64,000 bases of DNA from Proteiniphilum saccharofermentans (lineage in GTDB: Bacteria; Bacteroidota; Bacteroidia; Bacteroidales; Dysgonomonadaceae). The stretch lies in assembly GCF_900095135.1 (NCBI RefSeq), contig NZ_LT605205.1, positions 3,658,001-3,722,000 on the forward strand. Reading direction: 5' to 3'. A model generated the notes under the pieces. It saw only the letters and a list, made by a program, of their open reading frames with translations, was not told the DNA's origin and searched no databases. The position numbers and the translations under genes were made by a program. How positions within the stretch are numbered: position 1 is the stretch's first letter; every line of letters begins with the position of its first letter. Shown in pieces: positions 8,502-17,999 of this stretch.

Positions 8502-10163
8502 TTAGTTTCTATTCAGCATCACTTTGGCATTTTCGATCGCCTGTTCCGTAATTTCTGCACCGCTCAGCATGCGTGCAATTTCCTGTATCCGCTCTTCGGG
8601 TGTCAGTTCTTTTATTTTTGTCGTTACGATATTGCCCAAATCCTCCTTATACACCAGGAAATGGGCTGTTCCTTTGGATGCGATCTGCGGAAGATGTGTG
8701 ATACCGATTACCTGCATCCGTGTGCCCATCTCTTCCATGATAGCTCCTACCCTGTCAGCCACTTCGCCCGAGGTTCCGGTGTCGATCTCATCGAAAATGA
8801 TGGTCGGCAATGACGTGGCTCCCGCAATCATCGATTTGATACACAGCATCAAACGAGACATTTCACCACCTGAAGCAATTTGAGAAACAGGTTGGGGAGC
8901 CACATTCTTATTGGCAGAGAAAAGAAACTGCACCGTATCAGCTCCTGTCGCGTCAGGCATCTCTTTGGTTTTGAACTCACATTGAAACTTCACATTGGGC
9001 ATCCTCAGGTAGGCAAGTCGTTCTACCAACTCTTTCTCAATACGGGGTATCGCTTTCTTCCTTTTTACACTTAACATTTCAGCTCTCGCCATCATGGTCT
9101 CCCGTTTCTCTCCGGTCTCCTTCTCCAACGCTTGCAACCGCTCGTCAAGCGAATCAATATTCTCCAATTTCCGCCCCATCTCGTCACGCAAAGTAATCAG
9201 CTCTTCCACTGTAGTGGCAGAATGTTTCTTTTGCAGGTCATAGATCGCACTTAGGCGTTCTTCCAACAACTCTCTTCGACCGGGGTCAAATTCCACCTCT
9301 TCGAAATAACCGGCGATTTCCTCACGCACATCTTTCAATTCTATAAAAGCAGAATCTACCCTTGAAACCAATTCGGATAATTTCGGATAAAACCGTTGCA
9401 CATTGTGCAATGTATCTGCCACTGTGCGCAGCATCGACTCCACGCTCCGCTCTTCTTCCGACAGGAGTGCAGTAGCTGCGTAAAGCCCTGTCTTTATCTC
9501 TTCGGCATGAGAAACTGCCTCCAGTTCTTCTTCGAGTTGTGCCTGTTCACCGGGTTGAAGATTCATCTCCTCAAGTGCACTATATTGAAACCTGAGATAG
9601 TCTTCCTCTTCCCGGTTTTTACGGGATTGCTCCCGGAGATCACCCAATGCCCTTTCAGAAGCACGATAAACAGCATAAGCCTCTCCATAATCCGCACGCT
9701 CTTTCCTTGTATCGGCCAGCAGATCCACCACATTCAACTGGAAAAAGTTATCGTTCAGCGACAGGTTCTGGTGTTGGGAATGGATGTCGATCAACCTGTC
9801 TCCCAACCCTTTCAGATCATTCAGGTAGACAGGGGAGTCATTCACAAAAGCACGCGATTTCCCATTACTCCATATTTCCCGGCGAAGAATACACTCTTCA
9901 CCATCATATACCCAATCCATCTCTTCGAAAAAAGAGGCAAGATGATATGCCGAAACATCGAAAACACCTTCTATGACACACCTTTCAGCATCCTGTTTGA
10001 TCTGCTTCACATCGGCACGCTGCCCGAGGATCAGCGAAAGGGCTCCAAGAATAATCGATTTACCGGCTCCCGTCTCACCTGAGATTACCGAGAAGCCGGG
10101 ATCAAACCCGATCCTGAGAGAATCGATCAATGCAAAATTCTGTATGTATAGCGACTTTAACAT
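8502..10163 (-). CDS. recN: DNA repair protein RecN
   Basis: 553 residues, a full-length SMC-like RecN. The Walker A is GETGAGKS (29-36). A long coiled coil (about 160-370) is rich in Glu/Arg heptads. QIASGGEMSRLMLCIK is the ABC signature, TIIFDEIDTGTSGEVA the Walker B with D-loop, and GITHLPQIAS the H-loop. RecN acts at double-strand breaks, holding ends or sister chromatids together with RecA, which is also encoded in this window. It sits between the DUF4835 gene (12 bases upstream) and rlmB, forming a tight minus-strand operon. Confidence 0.96.
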   Translation of the reverse strand: MLKSLYIQNFALIDSLRIGFDPGFSVISGETGAGKSIILGALSLILGQRADVKQIKQDAERCVIEGVFDVSAYHLASFFEEMDWVYDGEECILRREIWSNGKSRAFVNDSPVYLNDLKGLGDRLIDIHSQHQNLSLNDNFFQLNVVDLLADTRKERADYGEAYAVYRASERALGDLREQSRKNREEEDYLRFQYSALEEMNLQPGEQAQLEEELEAVSHAEEIKTGLYAATALLSEEERSVESMLRTVADTLHNVQRFYPKLSELVSRVDSAFIELKDVREEIAGYFEEVEFDPGRRELLEERLSAIYDLQKKHSATTVEELITLRDEMGRKLENIDSLDERLQALEKETGEKRETMMARAEMLSVKRKKAIPRIEKELVERLAYLRMPNVKFQCEFKTKEMPDATGADTVQFLFSANKNVAPQPVSQIASGGEMSRLMLCIKSMIAGATSLPTIIFDEIDTGTSGEVADRVGAIMEEMGTRMQVIGITHLPQIASKGTAHFLVYKEDLGNIVTTKIKELTPEERIQEIARMLSGAEITEQAIENAKVMLNRN

Positions 10164-10174
10164 ATACTTTTATC

Positions 10175-11086
10175 TTATCTCAACCGTCCCAATTCAGTAT
10201 TGCGGGCGGGATATAATTTCATAAGAGCCTCATAGGCCTGTTTCTTTTCCGGGGCATCTGCTTTGAAAAGAAGGTTTACCATCTCTTCGAGTTTGGTATC
10301 GCCAAATAGTTTTATCAATACGCTGGTCGGGCGTTCCGCCTGCAAAGCCGACAAAGTCAATATAGAAGGAACTACTTCTTTTGATCCCGGCCTGCCATGT
10401 CCGGCCGGCACATCCAACCCTTTCCGGTGATAATCAAACCACATCTGCCGATACTCTTCCAAAGCTCCATCATTAAAAGCGGCAGCGATAGCCGAGCGAT
10501 TGCGATTGTTGCGGCGATCCCACCCTTTCCATCCGTAAGATTGTACATTGGTTGCAACCAATTCCATATTACGGAAACAAGAGGTACCCTCCAGTAAAGA
10601 CCGGGAGTCAAGGTCGAGCCCCAAAATCAGATAGGCATAATAGGCGATGGTAGCCGTCAGGTTCTCCCGGATAAAACTGAGATCAAACTGCAGGGATTGG
10701 TGTTCGGTATAATCGAACTCCATCTCGGTATCACGTATATTCAACAAGGGAGTGATATAAGTACTGTTCTCTACCGGCCGGTACGACTGCACATACAACT
10801 CGCTTTTAAAAGAACCGGAAGAGAGCGTCTCGGTAATAACCAATGTAAAAGAACAATTTATCCGTTCATCCGTCCGAAGATGGCTATCCGTCCACTTACG
10901 CCCGTTGATAAAATTCCGCAACGACTCTTCAAGGGTACTAAACACCTGCCTGTTTGCACCCTGAACCCTGGAACTGTTCACCTTTACAATAGCATTCAAT
11001 TCCTGTCCGGAAAGAGGAAATATTCCTGCAACCACAAGAAACAGAAGTATCAAACAGCTATATCTTTCTCGTCGACTCATCTTCAC
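10175..11086 (-). CDS. Secreted DUF4835 family protein (possible type IX secretion component PorD)
   Basis: 303 residues with an N-terminal signal peptide (CLILLFLVVAGIFPLSGQ) directly followed by ELNAIVKVNSSRVQGANRQVF, the conserved DUF4835 opening. A second ATG at 11080 is an alternative start. The family is largely confined to Bacteroidota and often precedes recN. Recent annotation has, as I recall, named it PorD and linked it to the type IX secretion system; I cannot verify that here. The PorE-like gene nearby makes an envelope/secretion role plausible. The gene is tightly linked to recN, 12 bases downstream. Confidence 0.82.
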   Translation of the reverse strand: MKMSRRERYSCLILLFLVVAGIFPLSGQELNAIVKVNSSRVQGANRQVFSTLEESLRNFINGRKWTDSHLRTDERINCSFTLVITETLSSGSFKSELYVQSYRPVENSTYITPLLNIRDTEMEFDYTEHQSLQFDLSFIRENLTATIAYYAYLILGLDLDSRSLLEGTSCFRNMELVATNVQSYGWKGWDRRNNRNRSAIAAAFNDGALEEYRQMWFDYHRKGLDVPAGHGRPGSKEVVPSILTLSALQAERPTSVLIKLFGDTKLEEMVNLLFKADAPEKKQAYEALMKLYPARNTELGRLR

Positions 11087-11124
11087 TAATACTCAGGCAT
11101 CTTACTCGTAACCACCTTCCCGGG

Positions 11125-11328
11125 CTATTGCAACTCCGGTTCTATCCCCGGACAAAACTTATCCGTGAACAATATATCCCGAAGATGGCCATATTCATGC
11201 TGGAAGATCACGTCCGAAAAAGTCTCACTCCCGCTATATCCTTCCAGATATTCACGATGAAAATTCCCCTTTTCATCCCAATATTCCACAAAAATCATGC
11301 TCCAAAGGTAGCAAATCCTTTCGAACAA
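11125..11328 (-). pseudogene. C-terminal remnant of a peptide deformylase gene
   Basis: An open frame of 67 codons. Its last 56 residues match the C-terminal half of peptide deformylase: a beta-hairpin VEYWDEKGNFHREYLEG, then QHEYGHLRDILFTDKF, equivalent to the family's Q-HExDH-L-x-G-x-LF-D motif III. The zinc-binding HExxH is intact but the usual Asp is Gly. Motifs I (GxGLAAxQ) and II (EGCLS) should lie upstream. There is no room for them, because the PorE-like gene ends only 19 bases beyond this frame. A TACCTTTG at 11303-11310 lies five bases from an internal ATG at 11298; if it is a real -7 the message would be nearly leaderless. Most likely a decayed gene end. Confidence 0.6.
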
Positions 11329-11346
11329 ATTAAGTTCTTCAAGCTA

Positions 11347-13455
11347 TTAATGAAATCCAAATTCAAGATCAATCACCTCGAATGATGTTCTCCGGTTGAT
11401 CTGATCGGCAATTTCCTGCTGATCAAGCGTAAGAGTCTCAATAAATTCTTCGGTCAACAAATCACCCTCTTTCAAGAAATCAAACTGTTCTGCCATTTTT
11501 TTCGACACTTTCACCGGCCGGGTTTTACCAAAACCTTGGGCAGACAAACGTTGGGGATTGATGCCATGAGCGGAGAGATAGTTCACTACCGATTGTGCAC
11601 GACGCAGGGAGAGATCGGAATTGTATTCGTCTGAACCTTTCCGGTCAGTATGGGCAGCGAGTTCAATGGCAACCGAAGGATGTTCGTTTAGCAGGTCTAT
11701 CAGTAGACCCAGTTCGTCTTTTGATTCCGGTCGCAATGTAGCACTGTCGAAATCATAGAATATATTATCCAGTATTACCGGCTTATTATAAGGTATCATC
11801 TCAAAATCCACATAGTATAGAGTATCCTTTTCCTCAGAAGAGGGGGATAATCTCTGCTTTTGATTGAGGAAGCCATCGGCTGAAGCCATCAGCAGGTAAT
11901 CCGTATCCCTATTGGCCTTAAAGCGATACTCACCCTCTTTCCCAGTCACAAAACGGAGTTGTGATCCCTCACTTCCCACCACAGACACAACAGCACCCGG
12001 AATAAATTCATCGTCAGGATCCACCACAAAACCTTCTATCCAGGCAGTTACTTCGGGATAGACAAAAGAGTATATATGATCATATCCTCTTACATCATTC
12101 CGGTTAGAACTGAAAAATCCCTTCTCCCCTTTTGGCTCAAACGTGATGCCAAAATCATCGGCCGACGAATTGAGAGGCGCTCCCAGGTTATTCACACGCC
12201 ACCTCCCTTTCACCTCGCTACCTCGTTTCCAAGTCTCTCCGTCAACCCGTTCCCCCGTCACCTGGCCCTTCTGCCCTCCAGTCTTCCTCTCTACAAGCCT
12301 CTCCAGTCCATCACCTTCCCACCTTCCCACTTTCCCTCTTTCCCACTCTAAATCAACCGCCACAAACATATCCAATCCTCCCATCCCGGGATGTCCATCG
12401 GAAGAGAAATAGAGTGTGATATCATTACGCAGATAGGGAAAAAGCTCGTCACCGGCCGTATTGATATCCGGCCCCAAGTTCTCTACTAAAAGGATTTCGT
12501 GATTATTCGTGACCGATGCCCGCCAGATATCTTTACCCCCATGGCCTCCCGGCATATCAGAGACAAAGTAGAGCCAACGTCCCGACGGGGAGATCGCCGG
12601 ATGGGCAAAAACGGATAATGAATCGTCTTTCACAATTTCAAGAGGCCGGCCTTCACTCCACCGACCGTTAACCCACCGTGAAAGATAGATTTTTGCTGTA
12701 GTCCCCCTATTGGGATTAATATCACTAAAAGTATAATACATCCACTCCCCATCCGGTGAGAAAGAAGGAGTTCCCTCGTCATATCCGGTATTGACACCCG
12801 AACTTATTCGTTCAGGCCTTTGCCACTCTCCATGTACATTTTTGACTGAACGAAAAAGGTCGTTGTATTTCATACCGGTAATAGCACTCTTCTCCTCACC
12901 AAGCACCTCTTCTCTCGACGAGGTAAAATAGAGCCGGCCCCCATCCGCAGAAAGCATCGGGCTAAACTCTCCACGGTTAGAATTGAACAATTCCATCCGC
13001 CCTACGACATAGCGAGTAGGATTTTCACTCCACTCTACAGCCAATTCCACTCCTTGTAATCCGGTAAGAGCCAACCGATCTTCCGGTCTGAATGTCAGAA
13101 ATCGGCGATATGCTTCTGCCGCACCCGCATAGTTCCCTTCCCTATGTAACATCCGGGCATAGTGAAAGTACATGATGGTGTCGGGATAGCCGTAGCGGAT
13201 AGCATTGCTGTATGCAGCTAATGCACGGGAGGACTGATTGAGTTTGCGATAGTTCTCCGCCATCTCAAAAGCAATGATTCCCCGTTGTGCACGTTCCTCA
13301 CGGGATATATTACGGTACAGCTTCCTGTAGGTTTCACTGGCGGCATAGTATTCTCCACGCAGATACTGCTCCCGTGCGACACTCAGTTTTGCCTGATCAC
13401 ACGAAAGCAGCAGCCATATTACAGCCAATAGCATATATAAAATACGAAGTTTCAA
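11347..13455 (-). CDS. PorE-like OmpA-family lipoprotein (TPR, WD40-like propeller, CRD, OmpA)
   Basis: About 702 residues. The architecture in order is: lipoprotein signal ending LLLSC; TPR-like repeats (YLRGEYYAASETYRKLY, AYSNAIRYGYPDT, AAEAYRRFLTF); PD40/WD40-like propeller blades (PMLSADGGRLYFTSSREE, PSFSPDGEWMYYTFSD, PAISPSGRWLYFVSDMPGGHGGKDIW, FFSSNRNDVRGYDHIYSF); a carboxypeptidase-regulatory-like domain (IEGFVVDPDDEFIPGAVVSV); and an OmpA peptidoglycan-binding domain (FDSATLRPESKDEL, HTDRKGSDEYNSDLSLRRAQSV). This is the layout described for PorE of the Porphyromonas type IX secretion system. I take a TTG at 13455 as start because it yields a classic Lys/Arg plus hydrophobic signal; an ATG at 13527 is also in frame. 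A purine-rich stretch inside the propeller region encodes an odd Gly/Arg/Trp/Glu insert. Confidence 0.85.
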   Translation of the reverse strand: MKLRILYMLLAVIWLLLSCDQAKLSVAREQYLRGEYYAASETYRKLYRNISREERAQRGIIAFEMAENYRKLNQSSRALAAYSNAIRYGYPDTIMYFHYARMLHREGNYAGAAEAYRRFLTFRPEDRLALTGLQGVELAVEWSENPTRYVVGRMELFNSNRGEFSPMLSADGGRLYFTSSREEVLGEEKSAITGMKYNDLFRSVKNVHGEWQRPERISSGVNTGYDEGTPSFSPDGEWMYYTFSDINPNRGTTAKIYLSRWVNGRWSEGRPLEIVKDDSLSVFAHPAISPSGRWLYFVSDMPGGHGGKDIWRASVTNNHEILLVENLGPDINTAGDELFPYLRNDITLYFSSDGHPGMGGLDMFVAVDLEWERGKVGRWEGDGLERLVERKTGGQKGQVTGERVDGETWKRGSEVKGRWRVNNLGAPLNSSADDFGITFEPKGEKGFFSSNRNDVRGYDHIYSFVYPEVTAWIEGFVVDPDDEFIPGAVVSVVGSEGSQLRFVTGKEGEYRFKANRDTDYLLMASADGFLNQKQRLSPSSEEKDTLYYVDFEMIPYNKPVILDNIFYDFDSATLRPESKDELGLLIDLLNEHPSVAIELAAHTDRKGSDEYNSDLSLRRAQSVVNYLSAHGINPQRLSAQGFGKTRPVKVSKKMAEQFDFLKEGDLLTEEFIETLTLDQQEIADQINRRTSFEVIDLEFGFH
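12195..12350 (-). repeat. In-frame purine-rich repeat inside the PorE-like gene
   Basis: On the coding strand this block is nearly all purine, built of GTGGGAAGGTGGGAAGG-like words. It encodes WERGKVGRWEGDGLERLVER and further Gly/Arg/Lys residues, between the blade ending DMFVAVDLE and the conserved NNLGAPLNSSADDFG. In relatives these two pieces are normally separated by only a few residues, so about 45 codons look inserted. The word GAGGGAAAGTGGGA also occurs in the intergenic stretch 38107-38130. Confidence 0.65.
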
Positions 13456-13672
13456 GCCTGTCGTTTTGGCTGTAAAACGTTTTTTTGAGAAAAATATTGT
13501 ATGAAATCCGGTATTACGATATCCCACTCATTCTTTTTCCTTATAAAAGCGGATAGCTATTCCCTGCGAAAAACATACGCATTCGAGAAATGTCCCATCG
13601 TTAAAAACAGAAGGTTTCCCCTCAGTTCAAACGAAGCGGCCTCCTCTTTATCCAAAATAAAAACGCCTTGTC

Positions 13673-13957
13673 TTACCGAGAGGTGTCATACCGGTAAATA
13701 TATCTGGTTTCTTCTTCTCCTGACGTGATCTCGAATTGAGTCCTTTCTTCAAATTCATGCAGAGAAATCACCGTCTCCTCATCTCGGAAATGAAGGCGTA
13801 TAGTATAGATATAACCGGTACCATCCTCCCTTGCTTCAGACTCGACATATTTCCATCTTGTACCCTGTAACGAAGGCAGATCTTGTGCCAACGGTTCATA
13901 GTCGCATGAAAAGAAAGCAACTAATAAAAGAAAAAGAATGAAACCAGGCTTATGCAT
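13673..13957 (-). CDS. Small putative lipoprotein
   Basis: 94 residues. A signal sequence with a lipobox (ILFLLLVAFFSC, Cys near residue 18) is followed by a short beta-rich domain (LPSLQGTRWKYVES, YIYTIRLHFRDEETVISLHEF, FEITSGEEETRYIYRY). The LQGTRWKY opening resembles small periplasmic lipocalin-like or META-type proteins of Bacteroidota, but I do not recognise a named family. It lies 217 bases upstream of the PorE-like gene on the same strand and 30 bases after the DUF4301 stop. Confidence 0.6.
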   Translation of the reverse strand: MHKPGFILFLLLVAFFSCDYEPLAQDLPSLQGTRWKYVESEAREDGTGYIYTIRLHFRDEETVISLHEFEERTQFEITSGEEETRYIYRYDTSR

Positions 13958-13987
13958 ACAGCGGGATTGATTATCGTAAAACGAATC

Positions 13988-15505
13988 CTATTGGTGTTCC
14001 GGCCGCAACAGGTCATTCACGGTCTTCACCGGATTGAAAGTGGAAACGGGTACCTCTACAAAAATGGTGTTCCAGTCACTCATAGCTCCATTCCATAATC
14101 CGGGCAGTTCCAGCGCTTTCAACTCTTGTCCGTTTTTCGATTTATAGGAGATAAATCCGGTATTCCGATCGATAAATTTTGTCAGATTGTATTTGTTTCC
14201 ATGATTACACTTCACACCGCACACCACATCCACAGGATTAAAATGGGAACCGTTCCTGAATGCCTCCATGGCAACAGGATCATCCTTGTCAATCTGGGAA
14301 CTCTCCAATATCTGGAGTGAAACCGTTCCGTCGGGATTGACGGCAATAAAAGGCCCTCCACCCGGTTCGCCCTGGTTTTTCACCATTCCACAAACACGGA
14401 ATGGCCGGTCGAGTTTTCTCCTCAGATATTGCTTCATCTCATTTTCAGAAGCAAACGCCCCTGGATGGGAGATCAGGAGTTCATCCTCGGTAAAAGCCAG
14501 CATCTCTACCAACTCTTTTGCAGTGGCTTCTCCTGATTCCAGCCGGTTCAGATAAGCATGTGTACGTTGTTGCATGGTGACAAGAACACCTGCCAACAAC
14601 CTTTTATAACGTGCTTCATTCTCTTTCAGCCTGTCAGGAACCACATTGTCGATATTCTTGATAAAAATCACATCAGAGTCGATATCGTTCAGGTTTTCAA
14701 TCAGCGCACCATGGCCACCGGGACGAAATAGCAATGAGCCGTCTTCATTCCTGAAAGGTTGATTACTCATATCCGCGGCGATAGTATCAGTACTCGGTTT
14801 CTGGATACTATACGACACCGAGAAGGTAGCACCCAGTTTGAATTCGTAATTCAATTTCCTGGCTGCCACCAGCAGTTCAAACATCTCTTTATGTTCTGCC
14901 GACACGGTAAAATGCACGTTCACCTCTCCCGTTTTATTCTTGGCATAGTATGTCCCTTCGGTAAGATGTTCTCCCACCGGGGTACGGTTCCCCTCAGGAT
15001 ATTTATGGAAAAGAAGCAGTCCCTTGGGCAAGCTCCCATATTCCATTCCTCCAGCATCGAGCAATGCAGAAACTACATCTTTATATCGTCCTTCTTGACA
15101 CAATGTCGCGATATCTTTGGCAAATAAATCTTTACATGTCTCATCAAGCGAACCGAAAAATGCAAACTGCTGTATCTTATCAAAGAATTCCTTCTCAAAC
15201 GGTGTGGTCGGCACATCATAATCAGCATCCCAAAAGGCAAACAAATCCTTAAACATACGGCTGGCAGCCCCGGAAGCCGGTACAAATTTTGTCACTCTCT
15301 TTCCACTATTCAGGAAATCCTGCCAGGCATCCAGGTAGACTTTTTCATCTTCTTCTCCTACTTTCATGATCCCCTTCCCTACGGAAGCTGCAGAAACGAT
15401 AGAAAGATAAGGAAATCCGGTAGCGAAATAATTCAGTTGCGTATCGATTTGATCCTGAGTGATCCCTTTTTCACGCAGTAATTCCAGGTCTTGTTGTGTA
15501 TACAT
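13988..15505 (-). CDS. DUF4301 family protein
   Basis: 505 residues, matching the Bacteroidota family DUF4301. Conserved blocks include FVPASGAASRMFKDL (near 75-90, a Gly/Ser-rich nucleotide-sugar-like loop), LLLFHKYPEGNRTPVGEHL, FRPGGHGALIENLNDIDSDVIFIKNIDNV (a uridylyltransferase-like core with Gly-rich and Asp residues) and CGMVKNQGEPGGGPF. The motifs suggest a nucleotidyltransferase/pyrophosphorylase-like fold; that is inference, and no reaction is established to my knowledge. There is no signal peptide. A TACCTTTG -7 motif lies at 15578-15585. Confidence 0.85.
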   Translation of the reverse strand: MYTQQDLELLREKGITQDQIDTQLNYFATGFPYLSIVSAASVGKGIMKVGEEDEKVYLDAWQDFLNSGKRVTKFVPASGAASRMFKDLFAFWDADYDVPTTPFEKEFFDKIQQFAFFGSLDETCKDLFAKDIATLCQEGRYKDVVSALLDAGGMEYGSLPKGLLLFHKYPEGNRTPVGEHLTEGTYYAKNKTGEVNVHFTVSAEHKEMFELLVAARKLNYEFKLGATFSVSYSIQKPSTDTIAADMSNQPFRNEDGSLLFRPGGHGALIENLNDIDSDVIFIKNIDNVVPDRLKENEARYKRLLAGVLVTMQQRTHAYLNRLESGEATAKELVEMLAFTEDELLISHPGAFASENEMKQYLRRKLDRPFRVCGMVKNQGEPGGGPFIAVNPDGTVSLQILESSQIDKDDPVAMEAFRNGSHFNPVDVVCGVKCNHGNKYNLTKFIDRNTGFISYKSKNGQELKALELPGLWNGAMSDWNTIFVEVPVSTFNPVKTVNDLLRPEHQ

Positions 15506-15577
15506 AGTGCTTGGGTTTAGAATTGTAATATTTACGACCAGCCCCTTTGCAAGGGCTATCTTTTAAACTTTATTCAC

Positions 15578-15585
15578 CAAAGGTA
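15578..15585 (-). promoter_or_regulatory. -7 element for the DUF4301 gene
   Basis: TACCTTTG on the minus strand, 72 bases upstream of the ATG at 15505. No TTG is present at the expected -33 position. The 281-base region to dnaK otherwise holds only the divergent dnaK leader. I see no heat-shock CIRCE element in it. Confidence 0.4.
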
Positions 15586-15786
15586 GATATTATTTCTCAA
15601 AAAGAAGATTACTTAAACTATAAAATTAAACCGTCATATTGGCAGAAATATCCCAGCCTCGAAAATTTGGCATAACATTTGAGAAAGAAATAATGAGTCA
15701 AAAAAGAACCGGTGATGGACGGCGGATTTTTGAACAACAGATTAAAACAGAAAGAAAAAAGAAAACAAATATAATAACAACAAATT

Positions 15787-17697
15787 ATGGGAAAAATAAT
15801 AGGAATAGACTTAGGGACAACCAATTCGTGTGTTTCCGTTATGGAAGGCAGCGAACCCGTTGTAATCCCAAATAATGAAGGAAAACGGACTACACCATCG
15901 GTGGTGGCCTTTATGGATAACGGTGAACGTAAGGTAGGTGATCCTGCCAAACGTCAGGCCATTACCAATCCCCACAATACAATTTCTTCCATCAAGACAT
16001 TCATGGGAGAGACTTTCGACCAGGTACAGAAAGAGATCGGGCGTGTACCTTATAAAGTAGTAAGAGGTGACAACAATACCCCGCGTGTGGATATCAACGG
16101 ACATCTTTACACGCCACAGGAAATTTCCGCCATCATTTTGCAGAAGATGAAAAAGACCGCCGAAGACTATCTCGGACAGGAAGTAAAAGAAGCAGTAATC
16201 ACCGTTCCTGCCTACTTTAGCGATGCACAACGCCAGGCTACCAAAGAAGCCGGTGAAATTGCAGGACTCACTGTTCGTCGTATCGTTAACGAGCCGACAG
16301 CCGCCGCATTGGCTTACGGACTCGACAAACAGAACAAAGACTCCAAAGTGGCCGTATTCGACCTCGGTGGTGGTACTTTCGATATCTCCATCCTGGAACT
16401 GGGTGACGGTGTTTTCGAGGTGAAATCGACCAATGGTGATACCCATCTTGGTGGTGACGACTTCGACCATCGTATCATCGACTGGCTGGCAGACGAGTTT
16501 ATGAAAGATGAAGGCGTGGATCTCCGCAAAGACCCGATGGCGTTACAACGTCTGAAAGAAGCTGCAGAAAAGGCGAAGATTGAACTCTCAAGTGCGACCA
16601 GTACAGAAATCAACCTGCCTTACATCATGCCGGTGAATGGTATTCCAAAACACTTGGTAAAAACCCTTTCACGTGCTAAATTCGAACAGCTGATCGACGA
16701 CCTGTTGCAGAAATGTAAACAGCCCTGCTTGACAGCGATGAAGGATGCAGGAATGAGCAATTCCGATATCGATGAAGTAATCCTTGTGGGTGGTTCAACC
16801 CGTATCCCGGCCGTACAGGATATGGTAGAAAAACTGTTCGGCAAGAAACCGCATAAGGGAGTAAACCCTGATGAAGTGGTTGCTATTGGTGCAGCTATTC
16901 AGGGAGCCGTGTTGACAGGAGAAGTAAAAGATGTACTTCTGCTCGACGTAACCCCGCTTTCACTTGGTATTGAAACGCTGGGTGGCGTGATGACAAAGCT
17001 GATCGACGCTAACACCACAATCCCGACGAAGAAGAGCGAGACATTCTCGACTGCGGCTGACAACCAACCCTCCGTACAGATCAATGTATTGCAGGGTGAA
17101 CGCTCCATGGCACGCGACAACAAACAGATCGGCGTATTCAACCTTGACGGTATACCGCCTGCACCGCGTGGAGTACCTCAGATCGAAGTGACCTTCGATA
17201 TCGATGCCAACGGTATTCTGAGCGTTTCCGCCAAGGACAAGGCTACCGGTAAAGAGCAGAAGATCCGTATCGAAGCCTCTTCAGGACTGAGTGAAGATGA
17301 GATCAAACGGATGAAAGAGGAAGCTGCTGCCAATGCCGAAGCCGACAGGAAAGAGAAGGAACGCATCGACAAGCTGAACCATGCGGACTCACTGATCTTC
17401 CAGACTGAAAAACAGTTAACGGACTTGGGCGACAAGATACCTGCCGACAAGAAAGCGCCGATTGAAGCAGCCCTCACCAAACTGAAGGAAGCCCACAAAG
17501 CGCAGAACCTCGAAGGTATCGACGCTGCCACCACCGAATTGAACACAGCTTTCCAGGCAGCATCACAGGATATGTACAATGCTACCAACGCCCAGGCCGG
17601 CCCGCAACCAGGCGCCAACGCAGGATCACAGTCGCAAGATAACAACCAACCGAACGACGACAACGTCACCGACGTAGATTTTGAAGAGGTCAAGTAA
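15787..17697 (+). CDS. dnaK: Molecular chaperone DnaK (Hsp70)
   Basis: 636 residues, full length. ATPase-domain signatures are [32 protein letters not shown] and [18 protein letters not shown]. The interdomain linker is [19 protein letters not shown], followed by the beta-sandwich substrate domain, the helical lid and a Gly/Asn/Gln-rich tail ending in TDVDFEEVK (the EEVx-type acidic end). It refolds proteins with DnaJ/GrpE, whose genes are not in this window. It stands alone as a monocistronic unit followed by a strong terminator. Confidence 0.98.
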   Translation: MGKIIGIDLGTTNSCVSVMEGSEPVVIPNNEGKRTTPSVVAFMDNGERKVGDPAKRQAITNPHNTISSIKTFMGETFDQVQKEIGRVPYKVVRGDNNTPRVDINGHLYTPQEISAIILQKMKKTAEDYLGQEVKEAVITVPAYFSDAQRQATKEAGEIAGLTVRRIVNEPTAAALAYGLDKQNKDSKVAVFDLGGGTFDISILELGDGVFEVKSTNGDTHLGGDDFDHRIIDWLADEFMKDEGVDLRKDPMALQRLKEAAEKAKIELSSATSTEINLPYIMPVNGIPKHLVKTLSRAKFEQLIDDLLQKCKQPCLTAMKDAGMSNSDIDEVILVGGSTRIPAVQDMVEKLFGKKPHKGVNPDEVVAIGAAIQGAVLTGEVKDVLLLDVTPLSLGIETLGGVMTKLIDANTTIPTKKSETFSTAADNQPSVQINVLQGERSMARDNKQIGVFNLDGIPPAPRGVPQIEVTFDIDANGILSVSAKDKATGKEQKIRIEASSGLSEDEIKRMKEEAAANAEADRKEKERIDKLNHADSLIFQTEKQLTDLGDKIPADKKAPIEAALTKLKEAHKAQNLEGIDAATTELNTAFQAASQDMYNATNAQAGPQPGANAGSQSQDNNQPNDDNVTDVDFEEVK

Positions 17698-17728
17698 GAC
17701 CCATCAAGATAGATAATCAAATATTTTC

Positions 17729-17766
17729 AAACCGCAGTAAACGTATGATTTACTGCGGTTTTTGTT
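17729..17766 (+). terminator. Terminator of dnaK
   Basis: AAACCGCAGTAAA (17729-17741) pairs perfectly with TTTACTGCGGTTT (17749-17761) around a seven-base loop, followed by TTTGTTTT. Confidence 0.9.
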
Positions 17767-17812
17767 TTCAGACTTAATACTTAAATACTCCAGTTGTTTT
17801 ATAATACAGATA

Positions 17813-17920
17813 AAACAAAAAAATACTGTATCTCCCTTGCTGGTATATGCTGACTTAATGGGGAGTGGAGACAGCAGAAATATAGAAACCGCTGAAATAA
17901 TACTGAACAATAAGTTACAA
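17813..17920 (+). pseudogene. Possible remnant of an AbiEi-like antitoxin gene
   Basis: In the 303-base gap between dnaK and the DUF1080 gene one frame reads TVSPLLVYADLMGSGDSRN followed by IETAEIIL. I recognise the pattern VSPLLVYADLhhSGDxRNIExAxxI from C-terminal parts of type IV antitoxin (AbiEi-like) and related DNA-binding proteins. The surrounding codons carry no similarity I can see and there is no room for the rest of such a gene. I call it a probable vestige with modest confidence. Otherwise this gap holds the dnaK terminator and a weak TAACTTTA at 17958. Confidence 0.35.
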
Positions 17921-17999
17921 TCTCACCCTTTTTACCGAATAATTGCCGGAAACTTATTAACTTTACGGGATACAATACATACACTATAAAACAGAAAAT

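Noticed and set aside
12076-12412. Plus-strand Ser/Pro/Phe-rich frames opposite the PorE-like insert
   Set aside because: Products of the pyrimidine-rich complement of the repeat, not proteins.
15639-15875. Short plus-strand frame ahead of dnaK
   Set aside because: It overlaps the dnaK start in another frame, is Lys/Arg-rich and has no similarity. It is the dnaK leader.
15811-16470. 219-codon antisense frame in dnaK
   Set aside because: Antisense open frames over hsp70 genes are a known artefact of codon bias.
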